This document shows, piece by piece, positions 56,855-64,000 of a DNA stretch of 64,000 bases (position 1 is the first letter of the stretch; each line of letters opens with the position of its first letter). Under the pieces are notes generated by a model. The model was given only the letters and a program-made list of their open reading frames with translations, had not been told where the DNA came from and made no database searches. The position numbers were made by a program, and so were the translations under genes. This DNA is from Eucommia ulmoides (taxonomy: Eukaryota > Streptophyta > Magnoliopsida > Garryales > Eucommiaceae), in NCBI GenBank assembly GCA_016647705.1, contig CM028328.1, positions 10,060,614-10,124,613 on the forward strand, given 5' to 3'.

Positions 56855-58438
56855 TGAAATCTAATAGGTGTAAATTATCTATCTATTTTAGTACGTTTAT
56901 TATGTTTTAAAATGTTTTTATTTATTTTTTGTATTAAAACAGGTGTGTGGGGTGAAAATGTATGAAATTGGAGCATAAACGATCAAATCGTATCGAAAAT
57001 GGTCGGAGAACGGTGGAAAAACAAGCAAGGAGGTAATATTGTGAAACAAGCCCACCGCCGCAACTTCCAGACCTCCGTCGCGGTGGTGAAAAAGCAGAGA
57101 GTTGATTTCTTGCTGAACGTCCACCGCCGCGGCACTAAGATTCACAGCCGTGGCGGTGACAATGCATGATGTCACCAAGTCCACCGCCTTCTCCACGGCC
57201 TAGGCGAACCTTAAACCGACATACTCCACCACTGCGGCGGTCAACTCTGCACAGTCTTAAGATATTTATTTAGATATTTTGCCTATTTAAACCCTTTATC
57301 TCCTCATCTCTTCCAGTAGAATCAACCCCCCCTCCTTAGGCTATATTTTAGGGTAAGTTTGAGAGATTTTTTGAGAGAGCGCTCTCAACTCGAGGTGGAC
57401 GATGAAGAGGGAAGCGATAGTTCGACGGTTCTAGTGCCAATTCTTCGGATATAGGCTAAGTCGCTCGTTTCTTCTCTTTATTTTCTTCATTTTGGTAGTT
57501 GTTGAGCATGTTTACGTCATTTTACATTGTATACATGATTATGGAAATTGGCTAAACATAGGTTGTTTAGGGATTATTAATATAATTTATGAATACGTTG
57601 TTTAATTGAGTTTGTGTTTTGTTTGCAGATGTTCTTCGTTATTTTGATTGTGTGTGCTATATTGTTTGTTTATCATGTTATGAGAATGATGTTATGAGAA
57701 TACGGGTTTGACAAATCCCAGATTCGAACTAGAATAAACGAACGTCACGATCCAATAACCCATGAGGTAGTTGGATTGTGGACAATCGATGACGTTGGGG
57801 CGAGACTCACGTGACCTAGAGTTGTTAAGACGTTAAGGGGGATTTCGGCGTTGACATGAAGTCACGTATTCCCCCGTCTTATACTCAAGAGAGGTGGCGG
57901 GGACGTTTTAGAACTGAGATTGTCAATAGGGTAAACACAACGCGACGATCCAATAACCCAGGAGGGAGTTGGATTGTGCGCAATCAATGACGTTGGGGCG
58001 AGACTCATGTGGCCTAGGATCATTAAGACGTTGAGGAAGACTTCTTCGTTGACACAAAATCGCGTTATATCTCTCGTCTTAAACTTGGGAGAGGTGGCGG
58101 GAGAGTTTACGAACTGAGATTGTCGGATAAGTCGAATGCCGTTAACATAAACTAAAATGAGATCGAACACGTATTCGTAAACGAAACTAATCCCTAGACG
58201 ATCTATTCTCTCAAAACTATCTCAATATTAATATTAGTATAGTTAAATTAGTATTTTAGTATTATTTTAAATTATATTCCATTTTTATCGCCTAGATAAA
58301 ATTAAGTTATGACAATTGCGGTACTCGATAGTAATCTCAACCAATCCATTTGAATATGATACCCGACCGAAAGGTCTATTATACTAAAAGTTGATTCGTA
58401 CGCTTGCAGTGAAAGTGGCAGCGCATAAATTACGGCCA
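56855..58438 (+). mobile_element. Solo-LTR-like repeat E3 inside the gypsy pol gene
   Basis: Gypsy linker coding stops at about 56850 on one side and resumes at about 58439 on the other, so this is an insertion; a clean target duplication was not found. The order is an AT-rich start with GTAAATTATCTATCTATTTT (matching E1's GTAAAATACCTATCTAATTC), a block of CCACCGCCGC inverted repeats (57046-57205), a TATTTAAACCC box (57289), then a leader. Two related ~190-bp halves follow (57720-57900, 57930-58110), each with 'CGATCCAATAACCCA' and 'GACGTTGGGGCGAGACTCA'. The end resembles E2's (GATACCCGACC near 58357). Relative of E1 (inverted) and E2. Confidence 0.65.
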
Positions 58439-58572
58439 CCATAATCATCAATTTATTCTACTGAGCTTGTTGGCATAACTGTTTCCTGGACCTTCTGTGA
58501 TTGCTATAAGGGCGCACCCTTACCCTTCATTACTACGGCAAAACATTGCCTTGAGGCCACTTGGTCACCTCT
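58439..58572 (-). pseudogene. Gypsy protease-RT linker island
   Basis: The 134 bases between two insertions still read on the minus strand as DQVASRQC and PTSSVE, with two stops. The start (RG) joins the VAVIRG codons at 61465-61480 once the solo LTR and one copy of the target site are ignored. Confidence 0.75.
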
Positions 58573-58880
58573 TGTAAGACCCTGATTTAGCGCGTACGCC
58601 CTTTTAAATTTCATGTTGGAGCATTTAGAAAATTTCAAGGTAAAATTGATGTTAATTAAAAATCAAATTAAAAGTTATTGGGTCAAATTGAAAATATAGA
58701 AATATTTATACTAAACTTGGAATACAAATTGTCAAGTAAAATCTAAAAATTTAAAATGTTAAGAGTGAAATTTCAATTTTTGAAACTTATAAGTATTAAT
58801 TTGAACTAGAAAAAAAAAAAAAAAAAAAAAGTTAGAGAATAAGGGGACAAAAGAGCAATTTAACAAAAAAAAAAATTAAA

Positions 58881-58914
<34 letters not shown>

Positions 58915-61459
58915 GCATACAGTATACATGTGCAGTAAGAACCGGAGGCAGAAATAGAGAAGGACCGGCGACGTGGCAACGCAAGGGATAAGAAGAATAC
59001 CACTAAATTCATGCGTATAAATATAAATGCATGCATTTCAAATCAATTACGGGGAAGAGGAAGGAGAAGAATCCAAACAATCGAGAGAGAGAGGGGGAAA
59101 AATTCGCGAAGAAGAAGAGAGAGAGAATGAGCGGGAGAGAGAGCGAGAGAGTCCGCCAATGTGGGTATTGGGTGCTGCCATCGTTCAAATTCCTCCGACG
59201 GTGGGTTGGTTGTGTGACGTCGCCGGCGATGGGGGTTGCCGACCAAAGAGTTAGAGAGAGAGAATGTGGGTTTTAGTTTTGGGTGTGTGTCCTGTTCAGC
59301 ATCGTAGGTGTTTCGTCTTCGTGGATGTGTGGCATGACCGGAGTAGGGTCGGTCGGCGGCGAGTCCCAGAACAGAAACAGAAAACGAAGAGAGAGAGAGG
59401 GTCGGTGATGGTCCGGTCGACGTGGGTGGTGGCCATCCGTTCAGTCTGTTTTGTGTGGGTGTACGTTTTGTTTGTCGTTCAGTCCATCGTTCAACTTGAG
59501 TTGTGGGTAGGTGAGCGTTGCCGTCGCAGCGTCGCCGTTGTCAGGTGTGTGTGTGTGTGCAGGCCAGCGGTGTGTGATCAGTGTGGTTCGGATCGGTTAT
59601 GTGTGTGGTGGGTATATGTATGTTGTGCGGTCGTCGGTTAGGTATGTGTGAGGTTGGTTGGTTGGTGGCCAGCGGTGTGGAGCGGTGGTAATGCTCAACG
59701 AACAACAAACAGGGATAAGTAGCAGAAGAAAAGAAGAAAATGAAGGGAAAAAAAAAAAGGAAGAAAGAAGAAGAGGAAAAAAAAAAAAGGGAAAATTACA
59801 CCAATAACCCCAACAAAATCCCAAATCCATCTCACGACCCGGGAACGATTCGGAACGGGTAACTTTTTTCGTTAAGTTTATTTTAGTCTTGTTAAATTAA
59901 ATTCTAGTATTAAAATTTAGTAATCAGAATAACAAATTTGGGACCCTTCGTATTACTAAATTTTATGCAGCAAATTTTTTAACGGAATGGAATTAATCGA
60001 ATAGCAATTTTCATACATAAATGTGGGAAATGGGAATATCCGGAATGTAGGGTCTGTATTTGCACGATTAGGTTATTTTTCCTAAAATATTAATTTAGAC
60101 CCTGTCACTAATAGGTTCGTAGACACCGGAGTAGCGGTAGAGTATAGTCGGTAAAAACCTTTCAGAGCAGATCACCAGGTGAGTGTACTGTCTACTTACC
60201 AAACTATTTTTCTATGTATATACATGATGAAATATGAATTTATTGAAACTGTATGAATTTATAAATGATATGGATCAAGCCGGATTTGGGTAAGTTGGTA
60301 AACTAGATTTTCGGAAGATTTCGGTAGTTTTCGAAATGAAGTTGAAAATGAATTTTTGTTGGATTTCGTGAAATCAGACGGTATTTTTAAAAGAGAATAG
60401 AAAACATCTGTTTTTCAAAAAAATGCCTGGTTTTCTAAAAATAAAGAGTGAAAAAGTGGTTTTGATAAAATCAGACGTTTTCTTTAAAAGAAAGTGTGAA
60501 ATATGATTTTCGGATTTAAAAGTTGGTTTTGAGGAAAAGAGGTAGACGTGGTAATTTGACGAGGTTGAGTGGATGATATTTATTGAGTTGTGATTCGATG
60601 ATACTGTATTTGATTTGACGATACCATAGTATTTATCTATTTCGGTAGAGTGGGGTTATCCGCTTCGGCGGAGTGATATTATCCGCTTCGGTGGAGTGAT
60701 ATTTATCTGCTTCGGCAGAGTAATGTTAGACGTTTATACTGCGCAGTGATTATTCGCTTCGGCGGAGTGATGGGTGTTCGTAGGAAGGTATATCCTACGG
60801 ATGGTATGGTACCATTGCAAACTCCCGATCGTGAGGTTAAAATGATCACTAGGGCTGGCCAGTGTGTGTGTTTGAGATGTGTGTGTTTGAGGTGTGTGTT
60901 TGAGATGTGTGTTTGAGATGTGGTATTTTACTTATAGTGGGTAATTTATTATTTACTCTGGTGATTGGTATGATTTTATATTAGATGAATTTGGATGAAA
61001 CTTATACTTATGAGTTTATTTCCACTGCTTATATTATGGAGAATTTTACTAGTTACGCGTTGTTTACATACTTACGCTTGATTCATTTAGATGTTGTAGA
61101 ATGATTTAATATTGAAAAAGGTTTTTACTAAGAATGCAGTACACTCGCAGGTAAAATAGTTAGGAGTCGGTCGGTCCCCTACTGGCGCTAGATAGAGTTA
61201 TGCGGGTCATGCGATGGAGTCATTTGAGATAAATTTTGAGGAGAGGTGTTAGAGATGAATCTAAGTGAGATCCAGGAGATTCGAACTTTGGTTATTCTTA
61301 TTTTTCGGACAGTGTGTCCCTATCAGGTGGAATTATGTATATGTTGTATTTATCATTTGTTGTATATTATCATTATTGTGGTTGTCTAGTCAGTTAGGTG
61401 ATGTCAGGTCGACGTCACGCCGGCTCCAGGGTGACAGGAGTCTGGGGTGGGGTGTGACA
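58573..61459 (+). mobile_element. 2.9-kb solo LTR (TGTAAGACCC family)
   Basis: TGTAAGACCCTGATTT...GGGGTGTGACA, with CCTCT duplicated exactly at 58568-58572 and 61460-61464. It interrupts the gypsy protease reading frame. A CA repeat (58883-58910) and a TATA box (GTATAAATATAAATG, about 59012-59026) are followed by a GA-rich leader. A second half contains a TTCGTAGACACCGGAGTAGCGG segment (60114) and a hairpin series (60636-60773). Only one LTR and no internal domain remain, as expected after LTR-LTR recombination. A second family member starts at 62166. Open frames inside (59027-59641) are low-complexity. Confidence 0.92.
60632..60775 (+). repeat. Five UUCG-loop hairpin repeats in the solo LTR
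   Basis: The units TCTATTTCGGTAGA, TCCGCTTCGGCGGA, TCCGCTTCGGTGGA, TCTGCTTCGGCAGA and TTCGCTTCGGCGGA all form a 5-bp stem with a TTCG loop. Four have the especially stable C(UUCG)G form. Spacing is about 23 bp, with one longer gap before the last unit. Stem changes are paired or G-U compatible. Confidence 0.85.
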
Positions 61460-62165
61460 CCTCTTATCACTGCCACAGAACCATCCCTTGCGTATTTGAC
61501 ACACTGATAGTACATTGATGCAACAGCCTTCATTGTATGTAACCATGGACGCCCAAGAATTGCATTGTAAGTTGACGCTAAGTCTACCACCATGAATGTT
61601 GTGGCTTTCGTGTATCCCCGTTCCTCTTTGTTAGAGGTGATGGACAAAATGATCTTTCCACATGGCAATGTGAGATCTCCATTGAATCCCACCATAACAG
61701 TTTTCATAGAACTAACGTGAGAACTTGGTATTCCCATATGCTTCAATGTAATGAAAAAAATAATATGAGCAGAACTACCGTTATCGATTAGGATCCATCT
61801 TACCTAGAAGATGGAGATCCACAGAGTAATGACCAGGGCATCTTCATGTGGGTGAACAATACATTTGCGATCCTCTTCCAAAAAAGTAATGATAGATCCT
61901 TGATTCGTTGTCATCGTCATCGCTTCTCTAAAGCATCGTTCTAATGTTATTTCACGACCTTCCTTTTTCATTCTCGATTAGATTTGCCTGTGGTTGGTCC
62001 AATAGAATTTATCATGAATATTAATTCACGATTCTCTCTGGGATGCTCTTCTTTTCGTTCTTTTTCGCGATGTTCTTCCCGACGGCCTTCATTTCTGGCT
62101 CTTCTTATCTCTTAGGTGTTCTTGTAGATAATAGCGTAGTTGACCCATATTCACTAAATGCTTGA
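61460..62165 (-). pseudogene. Gypsy gag end and aspartic protease region
   Basis: The gag tail is near 62150 (HLVNMGQLRYYLQEHLRDKK), then ITFLEEDRKCIVHPHEDALV (about 61890-61840), the protease active-site region LIDNGSSAHIIFF (about 61790-61755; DNGSSA where DTGSS/DNGSS is usual), and MVVDLASTYNAILGRPWLH with CVKYARDGSVAVIRG (61580-61470). Two stops and a frameshift. The upstream gag is cut at 62166 by the next insertion. Confidence 0.85.
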
Positions 62166-64000
62166 TATAAGACCCCGATTTCCCTCGTATGTCATTTTAT
62201 TTTTATTTTAGAGCATTTAAAAAATTACGGGGTAAAAATAGAGTTAATTGAAAGCCTAATTAAAAGTTTTTGGGTCAATTAAAAATTTATAAATATTTAT
62301 TCCAAACTATGGGATTCAAATTGTCACTTAAATTCTAAACTAAAAATTTTAAGGGTTCAAATTGCGATTTAAGGAAATTGTAAATAGTACATTGGGTTAA
62401 AATAAGGATGTAAAGAAGTTAGGGGGAGAAAAGAGTAATAAAATAAAAGTTTTTTTTTTACATACATATGTGTGTGTGCTGTGTTTGTCGGCCGACCCGT
62501 GAACCGAAATAGGGAGAAAAGTGAGATCGGCGACGTGGCAAGAGTAGATCAAGCAATCCATCCACTTATTTCATGCATATAAAGACCCATGCACGAACAT
62601 CATGAATGAAGATCTGAAAATGAGAGGAAATCTGAAGAAATTTCAGAAAAATCTAGAGAGAGAGAGGGAGGATCGGAGCGGGGCGTCGGGTGTTCGTGAT
62701 CGACGATAGGAGGGGATTTGATTCTGATCAGCTGGCAACTATGGGTGTGTGAGGGTGTAATCATAGTTGTTGTGTTTGGACGTGAGGGTGTGTAGGGTTG
62801 TTGTTCGGGATCGCTGACGGTGGACGATTCTCCGGTGAGCAGTTTCAGTTGCGGGGGGTGTGTATGCATGTTAGTGTTCTGATTCAACGTGTATGTGAGT
62901 GGGGTGATCATCGGTGAGATATATGGGTGGTGGTCGCCGGAGTTGGCAAGGAGAGAGGAGAGAGAGAAGATCGACGGTGACAGGTTCGGTTGCCATCATT
63001 GGTGAGTTCGTCGTCATTCCTCTGGTGATTGCACATGTGTGGGTATGGGATGTATTGGGCGTTGTGTGTGCGTGTGCAAAAACGTTGACGGTGAAGATCG
63101 ACAAGAGGAATGAGAGCTCGGCCGGCATCGAGATGGTCCGGCAGGTGCTCCAAACCGAAACAGAACAAGAAAAGAAAAGAAAGAAGAAAGGAAGAAAAAA
63201 AAAAAAAAAGAGAAAAGAAATTACAAAAACAATCCCAATAAAATTCAAAATTCATCTCGCGGCCCGTGAACGTTTTGGAACAGGTAACATTTTCATCGGA
63301 TATTATTATCGATTGAATTAAATTGTTAAGCATTAAGATTCTTCGCATTCGTAATAGTGATTTTCGTGATCGTAATAACATTTTTATAATTGCTAATTTT
63401 AACAAATGGGTACAGTAAACTTAGCGGAGCGAAATTAAACGAATAATAATTTTTTTTGTAACAAAATATGAGGAATGGGAAAATTATGAAAAATTAGGAC
63501 CTGCATTCGTCTAATTAGGTTATTTTAAATACGATATTAATTCAGGCCCTATTACTATTAGGTTCGTAGGCACCAGAGTTTCGGTAGAGAGTAGTCAGTA
63601 AAAGCTTTTGGGAGCGGATCACGAGGTGAGTGTACTGTCTTCTTGCCAAACTATTTTTCTATATATGATGGAATATGTATTTACTTAAACTGTATGAGTT
63701 TATAAATGATATGGATCAAACAGGATTTGGGTGAGTTGGTAAACTAGATTTTCGGAAGATTTCGGTGGTTTTTGAAATGAAGTTGAAAATGAATTTTTAT
63801 TGGATTTGGTGAAATCAGACGATATTTTTTTAAAAAAGAATAGAAAACATCTGTTTTTCTAAAAATGACTGATTTTCTAAAAATAAAGGGTAGAAAAGTT
63901 TGTTTGATTGTATTTATATTTCGGGACGGTATATCCCTATTAGATGGGACTGTTATATGTGTTGTATAGATTTACGATTTTGTTACGGACATATTGAGGT
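62166..64000 (+). mobile_element. Second TGTAAGACCC-family LTR (runs off right edge)
   Basis: It starts TATAAGACCCCGATTT (TG changed to TA) and is collinear with 58573 onward: the same ACGTGGCAA, TTTCATGCATATAAAG TATA box (62570-62585), TTAGGTTCGTAG near 63560 and TGAGTGTACTGTCT near 63626. At about 63900 the text jumps to sequence equivalent to about 61290 in the first copy, so a stretch of some 0.8 kb, including the UUCG hairpins, is missing. Whether this is a solo LTR or the first LTR of a complete element cannot be seen. Confidence 0.85.

Larger units (their letters stand above)
46700..62165 (-). mobile_element. Ty3/gypsy element, Tat lineage, nested and decayed
   Basis: Minus-strand order: gag end and protease (62165-61460), a protease-RT linker (58572-58439), RT (56850-55800), RNase H (55781-55464), a second archaeal-type RNase H (55460-55026), integrase (54840-52020), 75-bp tandem array, two plus-strand genes, polypurine tract, LTR. 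A second RNase H plus genes on the opposite strand between pol and the 3' LTR are marks of the Tat group (Grande, Ogre relatives). Four foreign insertions (52244-53911, about 56855-58438, 58573-61459, 62166 onward) account for much of the length. All pol domains carry stops. The 5' LTR and most of gag are beyond the last insertion or outside the window. Confidence 0.85.

Noticed and set aside
59027..59641. ORFs of 75-125 residues inside the 2.9-kb solo LTR
   Set aside because: GA- and GT-rich low-complexity sequence, not conserved in frame in the related copy at 62600-63300.
58573..64000. The LTRs at 58573 and 62166 as the two ends of one element
   Set aside because: The sequence between them (61460-62165) is gypsy protease on the opposite strand, and the first LTR has its own exact target duplication on both sides.
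1..64000. tRNA, rRNA, organellar inserts, endogenous pararetrovirus
   Set aside because: No tRNA-like arms, rRNA segments, plastid or mitochondrial genes, or virus-type coat/movement domains noticed on reading either strand; a covariance-model scan would be needed to exclude small RNAs.

Overview
This is a stretch of AT-rich flowering-plant nuclear DNA. The evidence is split nuclear genes with GT-AG introns for a chloroplast translation factor and a plant-only malectin/kinesin-14 fusion, together with plant lineages of Ty1/copia, Ty3/gypsy, L1 and RTE elements and many small foldback/MITE insertions. The species cannot be fixed from the sequence; a eudicot with a repeat-rich genome fits. I recognise three host protein genes, all on the minus strand. 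Their exon chains were rebuilt by hand, and each adds up to a whole number of codons with one uninterrupted frame.

Layout. 1-1262: GC-palindrome-rich LTR-like repeat (minus) cut by the window edge. 2157-4860: decayed copia element (one LTR plus pol with a large internal deletion). 6631-9299: small four-exon gene for a chloroplast-targeted Gly-rich membrane protein resembling YELLOW LEAF 1. 10208-11570: SIRE-like LTR. 12125-15810: telomere-like repeat, LINE scraps, an ankyrin-gene scrap and MITEs. 16499-23890: 17-exon gene for a malectin-domain kinesin-14 (1085 aa), with introns full of MITEs. 25020-30490: L1-type LINE split by a 1.3-kb solo-LTR-like insertion. 30719-36593: complete but decayed copia element with 5-bp target duplication, itself split by a solo LTR. 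37157-46025: 12-exon gene for chloroplast IF-2 (1304 aa) with an unusual fourfold repeat in its N-terminal extension.

46700-62165 is one large minus-strand Ty3/gypsy element of Tat type: protease, RT, two RNase H domains, integrase, then two genes on the opposite strand, a 75-bp satellite-like array and an LTR. At least four other LTR-type insertions have broken it up (52244-53911, about 56855-58438, 58573-61459, 62166 onward). Three were placed by exact 5-bp target duplications or by coding frames that resume on the far side.

The points most worth a second look are: five successive UUCG-tetraloop hairpins with compensating stem changes inside the 58573-61459 solo LTR; the lineage-specific repeat expansion in IF-2; two antisense genes in the Tat element, each with its own TATA box; a 75-bp array whose monomer carries three perfect inverted repeats; and a foldback repeat built on TTTCTGTTCC that has seeded introns of both large host genes. 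All coordinates come from reading the sequence; no alignment or database search was run.
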